Below are positions 18,001 to 26,633 of a stretch of 64,000 nt of DNA, in pieces. The position numbers were made by a program, and so were the translations under genes. Source of the stretch: Arthrobacter sp. YN (GTDB taxonomy: Bacteria; Actinomycetota; Actinomycetes; Actinomycetales; Micrococcaceae); NCBI RefSeq assembly GCF_002224285.1, contig NZ_CP022436.1:3906001-3970000 (forward strand), written 5' to 3'. Position 1 is the first letter of the stretch; each line of letters starts with the position of its first letter. The notes under the pieces are model-generated. The model had not been told where the DNA came from, made no database searches, and saw only the letters and a program-made list of their open reading frames with translations.

Positions 18001-18228
18001 CTAGTCGACGACGAGCAGGTCACCAACCTCGCATTCAAGTACCCGGCAGATGGCTGCCAGAGTGGAGAACCGGATAGCCCTTGCCCTGTCATTCTTCAGG
18101 ACGGAGAGGTTCGCGAGAGTGACCCCTACCTCCCGGCTCAATTCCGTCAACGTCATACCCCGCTGTTCCAGAAGCTCATCGAGGCGGCAGTGAATCATGT
18201 CCTCGTCGGCTTGCTTAGCCGGAGCCAT
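18001..18228 (-). CDS. XRE-family transcriptional regulator (short Cro/CI type)
   Basis: 75 residues, almost entirely one helix-turn-helix: LDELLEQRGMTLTELSREVG with recognition helix LANLSVLKNDRARAIRF and a closing segment TLAAICRVLECEVGDLLVVD. This is the compact YozG-like regulator type that usually accompanies DUF2975 membrane proteins. It starts 2 bases after the DUF2975 stop, so both proteins come from one mRNA. It is likely to bind the palindrome upstream of the operon, which would give autoregulation (inference). Confidence 0.88.
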   Translation of the reverse strand: MAPAKQADEDMIHCRLDELLEQRGMTLTELSREVGVTLANLSVLKNDRARAIRFSTLAAICRVLECEVGDLLVVD

Positions 18229-18230
18229 CG

Positions 18231-18893
18231 CTACACCAGCCCCTCGGTGTCGCGCTGCAGTTGAGCACCTTTCGCAAACACGGCGGCCAGAAGCAGGAGC
18301 GCTACGCCCAATACCACTGGCAGGAGATCGACGCTGAAGACGATGTAGTAATCGAGATTGCCCTTGCCGATTGGACTCTCGACGGTGAGCACATTGTCCA
18401 AGCTATTTACGGTCAAGAGTTTGCTGAACCCCTGAAGAACCGGGACAACCACTCCGATGAGGACCAGCACGCCACCCATGATGGAGATAGAGCGGGTCAG
18501 CGTCGGCGCGAACGGCACGCCTCGCAGTAAACGCCAGCACAGCATGATCACGGCCGCACACACCAGCAGTGTGGTCAGCTGCCCGAGGACCGAGGCTGCC
18601 GTGTTCAGGACCAGCGCGTCTCCAGGGAGGTCATGGAGGACGAGGTCGATATTGCCGCCATGGCGAACCTGCTGAACCTTGGGGCCAAGGACGCTGGGAC
18701 CGGAGGGATCTGCCCCGCTGAAGCCCAAGCCGGGCAACGCCACAATTGTCACCCCGGAAAACGCATAACCAACCGTGGAGACAAGCCGTAGGATCGCCGC
18801 CACGGCGACTCCACAGGCAGCCACCAGAAGCAGCCACAGCCCTACCTTTGACGCGACTTTCACCGATGGTCTGATCGAGAATGCAGTTTTCAC
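18231..18893 (-). CDS. DUF2975 membrane protein
   Basis: 220 residues with four membrane helices: about 17-40 (VGLWLLLVAACGVAVAAIL), 100-125, 135-160 and 185-210. An extracytoplasmic loop separates helix 1 from helix 2. Topology and the downstream XRE gene match DUF2975. The start is GTG 18893 with GGAG 9 bases upstream. The probable operator palindrome ends only 11 bases upstream of the start codon, so the mRNA leader must be very short. Function unknown; the pair is often viewed as a membrane-signal regulator, which the sequence alone cannot prove. Confidence 0.85.
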   Translation of the reverse strand: MKTAFSIRPSVKVASKVGLWLLLVAACGVAVAAILRLVSTVGYAFSGVTIVALPGLGFSGADPSGPSVLGPKVQQVRHGGNIDLVLHDLPGDALVLNTAASVLGQLTTLLVCAAVIMLCWRLLRGVPFAPTLTRSISIMGGVLVLIGVVVPVLQGFSKLLTVNSLDNVLTVESPIGKGNLDYYIVFSVDLLPVVLGVALLLLAAVFAKGAQLQRDTEGLV

Positions 18894-18904
18894 GCGTCCG
18901 CTCC

Positions 18905-18936
18905 TTATCGTTTATCAATATATTGATAAACGATAA
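18905..18936. promoter_or_regulatory. 32-bp perfect palindrome, probable operator of the DUF2975-XRE operon
   Basis: Each 16-base arm mirrors the other exactly (arm TTATCGTTTATCAATA). It is AT-rich in a GC-rich chromosome and sits directly upstream of the GTG start of the DUF2975 gene and 114 bases from the divergent DUF1349 gene. A hairpin role is less likely because it lies at the promoter. Confidence 0.75.
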
Positions 18937-19050
18937 CATACTGCTCGCCTCGCGTTCCTAGAATCGGAAAACCCGCGTAGGTTACCCTGCTCCAGAGGCT
19001 GGAAGCCCATAAGCTGTGGAACTGTACGTGCCACAACCCCGAGGAGCCCC

Positions 19051-19632
19051 GTGAACATCGACATCCCCTGGAACCGCGGCGAGTGGACCAACCAGCCGGC
19101 CGCCGTCGTCGAGCAGGCAGGTGACCTGCTGGTGACTGCAGCCGAAAGCAGCGACGCTTGGCGCGTGACGTCCTACGGATTCATCCACGACACAGAGCAC
19201 GCGCTGCTTGCCCCTTTTCCCCAGGACAGTGCCATGGAGGTTGAGTTCACCGCTGCGTTCTCCCAACAGTTCGACCAAGCGGGCATCTTCATCCGCGTCA
19301 GCGCCGAGCATTGGATCAAGGCGGGCGTCGAATTCGCCGACGGCGCCGCTCAATTGGGTGCGGTGGTCACGGACCGCTTCTCTGACTGGTCCTTGGCGCC
19401 GGTCCCGGAATGGAATGGCGGGCGGGTCCGCATGAGGGCCAGTCGTTCGGGCGATGCCCTGACCATTCGGGCGGCCTCAGGCGACGACGAACTCCAGCTG
19501 GTCCGGGTTGTGCCGTTGGCGCCTGACGCGATCGCCGTCGCCGGGCCCTTCACCTGCGCACCAACGCGCGCAGGGTTGACCGTACCCTTCCACTTCTGGC
19601 GGGCTACGCCAGCGGACAGCCAACTCCACTGA
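19051..19632 (+). CDS. DUF1349 domain protein (concanavalin-like fold)
   Basis: 193 residues. GTG start with GAGGAG 7 bases upstream. The DUF1349 pattern is clear: WNRGEWTNQP near the start, a D...F.H...ALLAPFP segment, FSQQFDQAGIFIRVSAEHWIKAGVEF (the most conserved block), then GAVVTDRFSDWS and a terminal PFTCAPTRAGLTVPFHFW. The family adopts a concanavalin-like beta-sandwich and is sometimes named 'regulation of enolase protein 1'. No signal peptide, so cytoplasmic. A TAGAAT hexamer at 18959-18964 might be its -10. Biochemical role unknown. Confidence 0.85.
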   Translation: MNIDIPWNRGEWTNQPAAVVEQAGDLLVTAAESSDAWRVTSYGFIHDTEHALLAPFPQDSAMEVEFTAAFSQQFDQAGIFIRVSAEHWIKAGVEFADGAAQLGAVVTDRFSDWSLAPVPEWNGGRVRMRASRSGDALTIRAASGDDELQLVRVVPLAPDAIAVAGPFTCAPTRAGLTVPFHFWRATPADSQLH

Positions 19633-19759
19633 TGCCGACAGAGCGGAACAAGGTTGCGGGTCCCGTCGTTCATGAGATTATGGAGTTTCCTGCGGCCTGC
19701 CATTGAACAGTGCTGCAACTCAGTTGGCTCCAAAACAAGCCTGTGGGGGGCACATCACT

Positions 19760-20272
19760 GTGGAAGATACTGCGAGTCTTTGGCGTACTGACCCTGCGAC
19801 GTTCCGCGACGTGGCGATCAAACGCCAATCGGTGGAAGCTGCGTTGGCTGGTGAGTGTCCGCCAGTGGAGCGCGTCCGGTACTTGGCGCTGCTGGGCCGG
19901 GACACTGAAGCCCTCGACGAAGGCTTCAAGCTGCTGCCCCACACGCCTGACCGCCGCGAGCTGTTGCTGATACTTGCGCAGGTCAATCAACGCCAGTACC
20001 GCTGGCACGACGCAGCCGTACTCCACGAAAAGGCGCTACGAACGGTCCAGTCGCCGGAAGAAGAGGCCTACGTTCGTCACCACATCGGCCGACGACTTTT
20101 CGACGAAGCCCGTTTCCGGGCCGCTGCCGATGAGTTTCAGTGGGCAGCGGACCTCTACCGGGTCGCCGGCCAGCCTGAACTTGCCGAAGACAACCGCCAA
20201 GCCATGCGGCACGCCCTGCAGGTACACGGTGCCGAGCGAGCCGTGGGACGTTCTGCGTTCGACCTCTCCTAA
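19760..20272 (+). CDS. TPR-like alpha-helical protein
   Basis: 170 residues from GTG 19760, which has GGGGGG 9 bases upstream; a TTG at 19703 gives a longer product without a good ribosome site. The protein is all helical, with two to three degenerate tetratricopeptide-like repeats (RRELLLILAQVNQRQYRWHD; EAYVRHHIGRRLFDEARFRA; ADEFQWAADLYRVAG). Similar short proteins in actinobacteria have no assigned role. Cytoplasmic; interaction partner unknown. Confidence 0.65.
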   Translation: MEDTASLWRTDPATFRDVAIKRQSVEAALAGECPPVERVRYLALLGRDTEALDEGFKLLPHTPDRRELLLILAQVNQRQYRWHDAAVLHEKALRTVQSPEEEAYVRHHIGRRLFDEARFRAAADEFQWAADLYRVAGQPELAEDNRQAMRHALQVHGAERAVGRSAFDLS

Positions 20273-20396
20273 ACCAACGGCGAGTCCCGCCGACGCACTC
20301 TTACTGCAATGCAGCCCTGACCCACAGCCAGCTTTAGCCCCGGCCTGATGTAATCTAGTAAGGAAGCTGACTATTCTGGAGAGCCTGGGGGCCTGA

Positions 20397-20813
20397 ATGC
20401 CTGACATGGACCGATGGCCAACCAGCCGGCTGCTGTCCACGGCGGCACGACTGGTGGAGCTGGCCTGGAACGATGAGCTGCGGCCTCTGGGGTTGACCTA
20501 TCCGGCAGTATTGACGCTTGAAGCCGTAGCGACGGCAGGGCCCATCGCCCCCGGGAAACTTGCCCAAAGCGTCCGCGTTCAAGCGCAAACCATGGGACCG
20601 CTGCTGTCCAGGCTGGAATCCCGGGGCTATATCCACCGACAGCCCAATCGCTTCGACCGCCGCAGCCAACTGGTATCGATTACCGATCTGGGGTTGGCGC
20701 TGCTGGATCAATCCCACCATTTGGAGAACAATGTGCTGTCCGCCATCATGATGGACTCGGGGAATCTGCGCGAAGAGCTGCTGGCAATCGTTCGCCACCC
20801 CAACTTCAGCTGA
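20397..20813 (+). CDS. MarR-family transcriptional regulator
   Basis: 138 residues with the winged-helix core of MarR: LTYPAVLTLEAVATAGPIAP, recognition helix QAQTMGPLLSRLESRGYI, and wing HRQPNRFDRRSQLVSIT. The conserved DxR pair of the wing is present (FDRRSQ). MarR dimers usually repress a nearby gene and release DNA on binding a small phenolic or lipophilic ligand. No divergent target is present; the next gene encodes a 59-residue protein. TGTAATCT at about 20349-20356 may be its -10. Confidence 0.9.
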   Translation: MPDMDRWPTSRLLSTAARLVELAWNDELRPLGLTYPAVLTLEAVATAGPIAPGKLAQSVRVQAQTMGPLLSRLESRGYIHRQPNRFDRRSQLVSITDLGLALLDQSHHLENNVLSAIMMDSGNLREELLAIVRHPNFS

Positions 20814-20965
20814 GAGTAAGGCAGTCCCACGTAGACGGAAGCCATCCATCAGGGCAGTATGGAGTTATCCGCTGATGAAGTCCGGCGTCCCAAGGAGAAA
20901 ACCATCTCCACCACCACACCGGGTCAGCGTCACCGTAGGTGTCACCCGGCGAACAAAAGGACACC

Positions 20966-21145
20966 ATGAGCGATCTTCGAATCGGCGACACCCTTCCAGT
21001 AGATCTCCTGAGTTTCAGGGCAACGGAATGCCTCGTATCGACACGCGCCCCTGAAGCAGAGGATGTCTGCATCCTTGATGCAGGACATACTGGTCAGCAT
21101 CTGGCGGCAGGTGCAGACATGGTGGTTCGAGCCGCCTGGAGCTAG
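20966..21145 (+). CDS. Small hypothetical protein
   Basis: 59 residues from ATG 20966 with AAAGGA upstream: MSDLRIGDTLP followed by a mixed strand/helix body containing two Cys (TECLVST, DVCILD). No family recognised. It ends 3 bases before the convergent selO stop. Coding is supported by the ribosome site only. Confidence 0.45.
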   Translation: MSDLRIGDTLPVDLLSFRATECLVSTRAPEAEDVCILDAGHTGQHLAAGADMVVRAAWS

Positions 21146-21148
21146 CCC

Positions 21149-22612
21149 CTACGTGCCGCAGAAGGTCCGGTAGGGTCCGAAGCTCTCCGGCGCCGGCGCA
21201 GCGTACTCTTCCAGGCCGGAGCGTTCGTTCCACGGGTCGGATACGGCTGCTAGCAACCGCCCTGCCGGTCCCATGTCTCCCTCAGTTGCGGCAGCAAGCG
21301 CCTCCTCCACCAAGTGGTTCCGTGGAATATAGATCGGGTTGACCCTGTCCATGGCATCAGCGTCCGGCGTGAGTGCACGCCAACGCTCCAGCCAGGCGTC
21401 AAACGCTGGCAGGTCAAGAACGGTCCCGCGGGCGGGTTCAACCTGCCCGCGGGCCGCCTTGCCGAGGCTGCGGAAGAACGAGGTGTAATCCGCGCGCGCC
21501 TCCTGGACCAGCTCCAGCAGATCATCCACCAGGGGTGAGGCAACGTCGTCGTCAATGTCCTCCGGCATCCCAAGCTTGGCTTTCATGCCGTTGAACCAGG
21601 CAGCGCTGTACTGCTGGCGGAATCCATTAAGCGCCTCAACGGCGAGGGCCACCGCCTGCTCCTCATCCTCGTGGAAGAGCGGCGCGATCGACTCGGCGAA
21701 GCGGGCCAGGTTCCACTCCGCAACCACCGGCTGGCTACGGTAGGCATAGCGTCCCATCTCATCAATGGAGCTGTACACGGCTCCCGGATCGAAGCCGTCC
21801 ATGAAGGCGCACGGACCATAATCGATGGTTTCGCCGGACACTGTCATGTTGTCCGTGTTCATGACCCCATGCACAAACCCCACCAGCATCCACTGCGCCA
21901 CAAGGGTCGCCTGGACTGAAATGACGCCCTTGAGAAGCCCAAGGTAGCGGTTGCTTTCACCGGCCGACGACGGGTGGTGGCGTTCGATCGCATGGTCAGC
22001 AAGCCGGCGGAGCAAGTCCAGGTCATCCGTGGCCCTGGCATATTGGAAACTGCCTACCCGCAAGTGGCTGCTGGCCACCCGCGTCAGGACCGCCCCCGGA
22101 AGGAGCGTCTCACGCTGAACCTGACGCCCTGTCCCCACGACAGCAAGACTCCTGGTCGTGGGAATGTGCAGGGCGTGCATCGCCTCACTGAGGATGTACT
22201 CCCGCAGCATCGGACCAACAGCCGCCCGGCCGTCCCCATTCCGTGCGAAAGGCGTGCGCCCCGATCCCTTCAGGTGGAGATCGCGGAGTTTCCCGTCGGC
22301 TCCGGCAACCTCGCCGAGCAGCAGCGCCCGCCCATCGCCAAGCCGCGGTGAGTACCAGCCGAACTGGTGACCGGAATAGGCCTGTGCCACCGGAGTTGCC
22401 TCTTCCGGGACCGCATTACCAATCAACAGCCCAATACCCTCGGGGCTGCGGAGGAACGCAGGATCAAAACCAAGCTCGACGGCGAGTGGCTCGTTGAGTG
22501 CCAAAAGCTGCGGTTCGGGAGCCTCCTCCGCCCGCCAGGGAACAGCGAGCTCCGGGAAGTCCCGGGCGAAGTGCCCCTCGAAAGCGATGGTGGAACGCGC
22601 TATGTCACTCAT
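21149..22612 (-). CDS. selO: Protein adenylyltransferase SelO (YdiU/UPF0061 family)
   Basis: 487 residues from ATG 22612 (a GTG lies one codon before). Whole-length match to Sel[13 protein letters not shown] near the start, [41 protein letters not shown] (ATP-binding region of the pseudokinase-like fold), [24 protein letters not shown] with the catalytic Asn/Asp metal ligands, and [15 protein letters not shown] near the C-terminus. SelO transfers AMP from ATP to Ser, Thr or Tyr of target proteins and is linked to redox stress. The bacterial form ends without selenocysteine, here in PYRTFCGT. Monocistronic. Confidence 0.93.
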   Translation of the reverse strand: MSDIARSTIAFEGHFARDFPELAVPWRAEEAPEPQLLALNEPLAVELGFDPAFLRSPEGIGLLIGNAVPEEATPVAQAYSGHQFGWYSPRLGDGRALLLGEVAGADGKLRDLHLKGSGRTPFARNGDGRAAVGPMLREYILSEAMHALHIPTTRSLAVVGTGRQVQRETLLPGAVLTRVASSHLRVGSFQYARATDDLDLLRRLADHAIERHHPSSAGESNRYLGLLKGVISVQATLVAQWMLVGFVHGVMNTDNMTVSGETIDYGPCAFMDGFDPGAVYSSIDEMGRYAYRSQPVVAEWNLARFAESIAPLFHEDEEQAVALAVEALNGFRQQYSAAWFNGMKAKLGMPEDIDDDVASPLVDDLLELVQEARADYTSFFRSLGKAARGQVEPARGTVLDLPAFDAWLERWRALTPDADAMDRVNPIYIPRNHLVEEALAAATEGDMGPAGRLLAAVSDPWNERSGLEEYAAPAPESFGPYRTFCGT

Positions 22613-22762
22613 CACTCAAGGATATAGATGCCGTTGCCGGCGCGAAATGACGGTCCGGTCCGACTAGCATGTGAACCACTGCCTGTGGCAGGAGATCCCT
22701 TGGGGACTTGGGCTTTGCCTCACATCTGGTTTTGCCACGCGCGTCACGTTTTGCATTTGGAT

Positions 22763-22780
22763 GTCACTCTTAGGAGTGAC
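22763..22780. promoter_or_regulatory. Inverted repeat upstream of the ChW-repeat gene
   Basis: GTCACTC-TTAG-GAGTGAC is a perfect 7-bp dyad with a 4-nt centre, 48 bases before the ATG at 22829. It could be an operator or a leader hairpin. The rest of the 216-base interval to selO shows no gene. Confidence 0.4.
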
Positions 22781-22828
22781 GAGTACACCCCGCTTGGCTG
22801 TTTTTGCCCCCTGACCGAAGGATCAAGC

Positions 22829-23347
22829 ATGCGAGTTCGCGACAACCTGAAAACTGTACGACGCGGCCGACGCCGACTTAGTACCTTACTGGCGGTGCTG
22901 ACATTGAGCGTTGGTTCAGTGATGGGTTCTGCGCCGGCATCGGTGGCCTACGACTCGGGCGATTTTCATGTCTATACTCACGTGCAGAACGTCGGGTGGA
23001 CGAGTAACAGCGGAACGGTCGGGCAAGGGCTACGGCTTGAAGCGATCCGTGTGTATCAGGTGAACACGCGTCAGTTTTGCGGTCGAGCGCACGTTGCCAC
23101 ACTGGGGTGGCAGGCCGTCCAGTGCACTTCAACCAGTAACAGACAGATCATACTCGGGACCCAGGGGCGGGGCCTGGCGATTGAAGCGGTGGAGCTCTGG
23201 ACCCCGGGCTACAACCTCGGGGCAACGGCACACGTCCAGAACATCGGCTGGATCCAGAAGGCAACCTCATACGCTGGACAGCACGTCACAATCGGCACAA
23301 CCGGCCAGGGTCTCCGGATGGAAGCTTTCGTGTTTGCTATAAAGTGA
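22829..23347 (+). CDS. Secreted ChW-repeat protein
   Basis: 172 residues from ATG 22829 (GAAGGA upstream); upstream in-frame sequence lacks coding character. Signal peptide to about residue 40 (LLAVLTLSVGSVMGSAPASVA). The mature protein is three ChW repeats ('clostridial hydrophobic with conserved Trp', about 40 residues each). Diagnostic cores are HVQNVGWTS...GQGLRLEAI, HVATLGWQA...GRGLAIEAV and HVQNIGWIQ...GQGLRMEAF. These repeats bind proteins or glycans at cell surfaces. The whole mature protein is repeat, so it is probably a secreted binding module rather than an enzyme. Confidence 0.8.
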   Translation: MRVRDNLKTVRRGRRRLSTLLAVLTLSVGSVMGSAPASVAYDSGDFHVYTHVQNVGWTSNSGTVGQGLRLEAIRVYQVNTRQFCGRAHVATLGWQAVQCTSTSNRQIILGTQGRGLAIEAVELWTPGYNLGATAHVQNIGWIQKATSYAGQHVTIGTTGQGLRMEAFVFAIK

Positions 23348-23385
23348 GCCTCCCTCCGCCACACGGCAACCGGGTGTCGGCGAAG

Positions 23386-23529
23386 TCAGTGCATGAAACC
23401 GCTGCCGTCCCAGTCGCGATCGTATTTGCCGCACCGGGTGCAGCGCCTGTAACGGCCGCTTCCATCCTCTGCTGACTCCACATGCCAGTGGTGGTGGAGG
23501 TTCAGTTTGCACATGATCATCTGGAGCAT
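23386..23529 (-). CDS. Small zinc-ribbon-like protein
   Basis: 47 residues. ATG 23529 has CGGAG 6 bases upstream; an ATG two codons earlier touches the same site. Sequence features: MCKLNLHHHWHVE, then RYRRCTRCGKYDRDWD. A single Cys followed by a His cluster and a CxxC makes a plausible zinc site. Similar short LHHHW...CxRCGK proteins occur in Arthrobacter relatives as far as I recall. Function unknown. Confidence 0.55.
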   Translation of the reverse strand: MLQMIMCKLNLHHHWHVESAEDGSGRYRRCTRCGKYDRDWDGSGFMH

Positions 23530-23644
23530 GGCCATCTCCGTTCAATGCACGCTTAACCGCAAACTGCGTTCGATGCGTGTCCTCAAAGTTTAGGCCGCTG
23601 CCGTCTGCGCGGCAGTACTCTGTCGCGGCAGTACTCTGTGTGGG

Positions 23645-24589
23645 TCAGTCCCGCATCGGTCCGTCGAGCGAGGCGCTGTTGCTGCCCTGCGGCACCATGA
23701 CGTGGACGGCGTTGCGCTCCACAGTGAACTCGGTGGGAGTTACCGCCGCTATTTCGCCATCAAGGTTCACAGACATCGGCGGTTCCGTGACCAAACGGAC
23801 TCTTCGGGTCGCCAGGTGGTGCACCCGATCGTGATCAATGAAGCTGCCATCCTTGAGCAACCGTGCAATTTTGACGTGCTCTTTGAACGGTGCCGCCAGG
23901 ATCGCGTAGATATCCAGGGTGTGATCATCGATCCCCGCCATCGGAGCAACCATGTTCCCGCCGCCGTAGTGCTTGCCGTTGCCCACTGCCACCTGAAGCA
24001 CGTGGTCGAGGTCCATCGGCTCGTGATCGCCATCCGGGAATTCCAGGCGAGCCCGGAAAGGTCGGTGCCGGGTGTAAGCCCGGATGGTCGCGATGCCGTA
24101 AGCCAACGGCCCCATGTGCCGCTTCAGGCGAGGACTAAGAGCTTCCGTGACACCCACCGAAAGCCCCACGGATGCGACGTTGAGGAAGGGCTCTCCATTG
24201 GCCCGCCCAAGGTCAATGTCCACCACTTTCCCGTCCGCGATCACGGCACAGGCCTCAGGTACACCATTTGGAATATCCAGCGTTCTGGCCAGATCATTGG
24301 CGGTGCCCAGGGGTAGGACACCGAGGATGACGTTGGTGCCGGCAAGAAGTCCTGCGGCCGAGGTCACGGTGCCGTCGCCGCCGCCCACTACCACCAGATC
24401 GTGCCGCTCGGCCATCACTTGGCGCAAGGCCGTGAACAATCCGGCGCCCGACGTCACAGGGTGCACGGCACGGACGGGCACCCCGGCTTTCTTCATTGCT
24501 TCTACGGCGGATTCGCTCGCTGCGGCCCCGCGTCGTGATGCCGTGTTGATCACTACGGCCGCTGAGGTCACATGTTGGGGAGCCATCAT
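23645..24589 (-). CDS. Diacylglycerol/lipid kinase family protein
   Basis: 314 residues from ATG 24589 (ATG 24586 also possible). Lipid-kinase catalytic domain: INTASRRGAAA, nucleotide-binding VVVGGGDGTVTSAAGLLAG and GVLPLGTANDLARTLDIP, then FLNVASVGLSVGVTEAL, VAVGNGKHYGGGNMVAP and a C-terminal beta domain with SVNLDGEIAAVTP. These enzymes phosphorylate diacylglycerol or related lipids at the membrane with ATP-Mg. It follows the paa hydratase gene by 41 bases and may be read from the paa promoter, though no metabolic link is evident. Confidence 0.9.
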   Translation of the reverse strand: MMAPQHVTSAAVVINTASRRGAAASESAVEAMKKAGVPVRAVHPVTSGAGLFTALRQVMAERHDLVVVGGGDGTVTSAAGLLAGTNVILGVLPLGTANDLARTLDIPNGVPEACAVIADGKVVDIDLGRANGEPFLNVASVGLSVGVTEALSPRLKRHMGPLAYGIATIRAYTRHRPFRARLEFPDGDHEPMDLDHVLQVAVGNGKHYGGGNMVAPMAGIDDHTLDIYAILAAPFKEHVKIARLLKDGSFIDHDRVHHLATRRVRLVTEPPMSVNLDGEIAAVTPTEFTVERNAVHVMVPQGSNSASLDGPMRD

Positions 24590-24630
24590 GAGACCAATGC
24601 TAGGCGCATCTACCTTGGAGGAACCTGCGG

Positions 24631-25410
24631 CTACCCCTTGAAAACCGGCGCCCGCTTCTCCTGGAACGCCCGGAAGCCCTCCGCGTAGTCGTCGGTCTTG
24701 CACAGCCGTGCCTGCTCGGCGTTTTCCTCGGTCATGGAAGCCCAGAGGCCCAGGCGCTGATCGCGGATGTGGGCCACGAGTTCCTTCGACGCATTGAAAG
24801 CTTCAGTGGCGCCGACAGCCACCCGCGCAACAATCTCCCGCGTCTCGTCCAGCAAAACATCGGCTGGCATGGCACGGCTGAACATACCCTGCGCCACGGC
24901 TTCGGCCCCGGAGATGAGATCGGCCGTGTAGATCAGGTCCAGCGTGCGGTGCATGCCCAGGCGCTCGGTGAAGTACCAGTGCCCGCCCGAGTCCAACGTG
25001 GCCCCCAGCTTGGCAAAGGGTGAGCCGAACTTGGCGTTGTCCGCCACGTACACAACGTCGGTGGCCAACAACAGCCCCAGCCCAACGCCGAGGCAAGCGC
25101 CATGTGCGGCAGCGAACGTGGGTGTCGGGAAAGCGGCCATCTTCTTCAACAACGGCTCCACGAGACCGCCGAGGTAAGCCTGGGCGTCATCGGTTTCGGG
25201 AGTAACGGCGGCAATGTCACGGCCCGCGCAGAAGGCGCGCCCCTCGCCGCGAAGGAGCAGCGCCCGCACCTCACCACGTGAGGCGGCGGCAGCGGCGTCG
25301 TCGTACGCTTTATCCAGTTGGGCCAGCGCGTCCTCGTTGAGTGAGTTCAGCTTTTCGGGGGCATTGAGGACAATTTCGGCAATGCCGTTGGCAATGGAGA
25401 GCTCGATCAT
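24631..25410 (-). CDS. Enoyl-CoA hydratase/isomerase of the phenylacetate operon
   Basis: 259 residues, full crotonase fold. LRGEGRAFCAGRDI gives the first oxyanion-hole strand and AAAHGACLGVGLGLLLATD the second; the Glu/Asp position of the second site reads KLGATLDSGGHW. It closes with EGFRAFQEKRAPVFKG, typical of the family. Position directly after paaE (9-base gap) suggests PaaG-like (ring 1,2-epoxide to oxepin isomerase) or PaaF-like (hydratase) function in phenylacetyl-CoA breakdown. The residue set does not separate these, so no symbol is given. Confidence 0.85.
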   Translation of the reverse strand: MIELSIANGIAEIVLNAPEKLNSLNEDALAQLDKAYDDAAAAASRGEVRALLLRGEGRAFCAGRDIAAVTPETDDAQAYLGGLVEPLLKKMAAFPTPTFAAAHGACLGVGLGLLLATDVVYVADNAKFGSPFAKLGATLDSGGHWYFTERLGMHRTLDLIYTADLISGAEAVAQGMFSRAMPADVLLDETREIVARVAVGATEAFNASKELVAHIRDQRLGLWASMTEENAEQARLCKTDDYAEGFRAFQEKRAPVFKG

Positions 25411-25419
25411 GGGGACTCC

Positions 25420-26625
25420 TTAGACGTCGAAGTCGACGGTCACTTCTTCGCTGGTGGGGTGGGACTGGCAGGTGAGGACGTAGCCCTTATCCAGCTCGTC
25501 CTGTTCAAGGGCGTAGTTCTCATCCATGGTCACGGTACCGGTGATCAGCTTGGCGCGGCAGGTGCCACAGACACCACCGGCGCACGCGAACGGAACGTCC
25601 GGGCGGACACGCAAAGCGGCGTTGAGGATGGATTCGCGGGCATGGGTGGGGCTTGCGACGTCGCCGGTCAGGCCATCCAGCGTGAAGGTGATCTTGTACG
25701 TGTCCTGCGACTCGTCCTCCACAACGGGGCGGCCGGCGTTGCCCTCGGGGCGGTCCGGACGGCCCGTGGTGAACAGCTCGAAGCGAACGTGCTCGGGCTC
25801 AACGCCACGGGCAGCCAGGGTGTCACGGCACAGCTGAACCAGCTCGAACGGCCCGCACAGGAACCACTCGTCCACATCCTCGGCACGGATGGCACTGCTG
25901 AGCAGCGCCTGCAGCTTCTCGGAATCAATACGCCCTGTCATCAGCGGCGCGATCCGTTGCTCGCGGGACAATACGTGATGAAGTGCCAGGCGCGACGGGT
26001 ACTTGTCCTTCAGGTCGGCCAGCTCTTCGAGGAACATGACGTCCATGGCGGCCTTGTTGGCATAAACGAGGTCAAAGGTGGTCTCCGGATTGGCCGCCAG
26101 CAGCGTGCGCGCAATGGCGATGACCGGCGTGATGCCCGAGCCGGCGGCGATCGCCACGAAGTTGCCCGGCTCCCCCGCCAGCTCCTCCGGGTGGTTCATG
26201 GAGTTCATGACGTTGTGCTGAACGGCCGAGCCGTCCTTGCCGTGCCGCGAAATGAACGCACCCTGCGGGCTCATCACGTCCAGGACGTCACCGGCCTTCA
26301 GCTCGGCATTGGCCCATGTGGAGAAGAGGCCACCCAGGTCCTTCTTGATGGCTACGCGGATCTCGCTGCCGCCGTCCTCGAAGCTGCGCGGCTCTGCGCA
26401 AATCGAGTAGCTGCGGCGGACCTCGTGCGGCTCACCGTTCTCATCCGGCAGCGAGGTGCGCAGGGCCACGTACTGACCGGGAAGGTAGTCGTACTGCCCG
26501 GCCAGTTCGGCGGGAACACCGAACGAGACCTCAATGGCATCGTCCGTAAGGCGCCGGACTTCCGAGACGGTCAGGTGATGGAAAGACGCACGACGGCGGC
26601 TGGCTGTCTGGGTTTCGGTGGTCAT
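25420..26625 (-). CDS. paaE: Phenylacetyl-CoA epoxidase reductase subunit PaaE
   Basis: 401 residues. The N-terminal FAD domain has YLPGQYVALR and VRRSYSICAEP (flavin-binding RxYS). The NAD(P) domain has FVAIAAGSGITPVIAIART and EWFLCGPFELV. The C-terminal plant-type 2Fe-2S domain carries FACAGGVCGTCRAKL plus a final Cys in LTCQSHP. It passes electrons from NADPH to the di-iron PaaA subunit. Start ATG 26625 has AAGGA 7 bases upstream; the open frame continues 43 codons upstream into paaD. Gaps to paaD and the hydratase gene are 8 and 9 bases. Confidence 0.96.
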   Translation of the reverse strand: MTTETQTASRRRASFHHLTVSEVRRLTDDAIEVSFGVPAELAGQYDYLPGQYVALRTSLPDENGEPHEVRRSYSICAEPRSFEDGGSEIRVAIKKDLGGLFSTWANAELKAGDVLDVMSPQGAFISRHGKDGSAVQHNVMNSMNHPEELAGEPGNFVAIAAGSGITPVIAIARTLLAANPETTFDLVYANKAAMDVMFLEELADLKDKYPSRLALHHVLSREQRIAPLMTGRIDSEKLQALLSSAIRAEDVDEWFLCGPFELVQLCRDTLAARGVEPEHVRFELFTTGRPDRPEGNAGRPVVEDESQDTYKITFTLDGLTGDVASPTHARESILNAALRVRPDVPFACAGGVCGTCRAKLITGTVTMDENYALEQDELDKGYVLTCQSHPTSEEVTVDFDV

Positions 26626-26633
26626 GGAATTCC

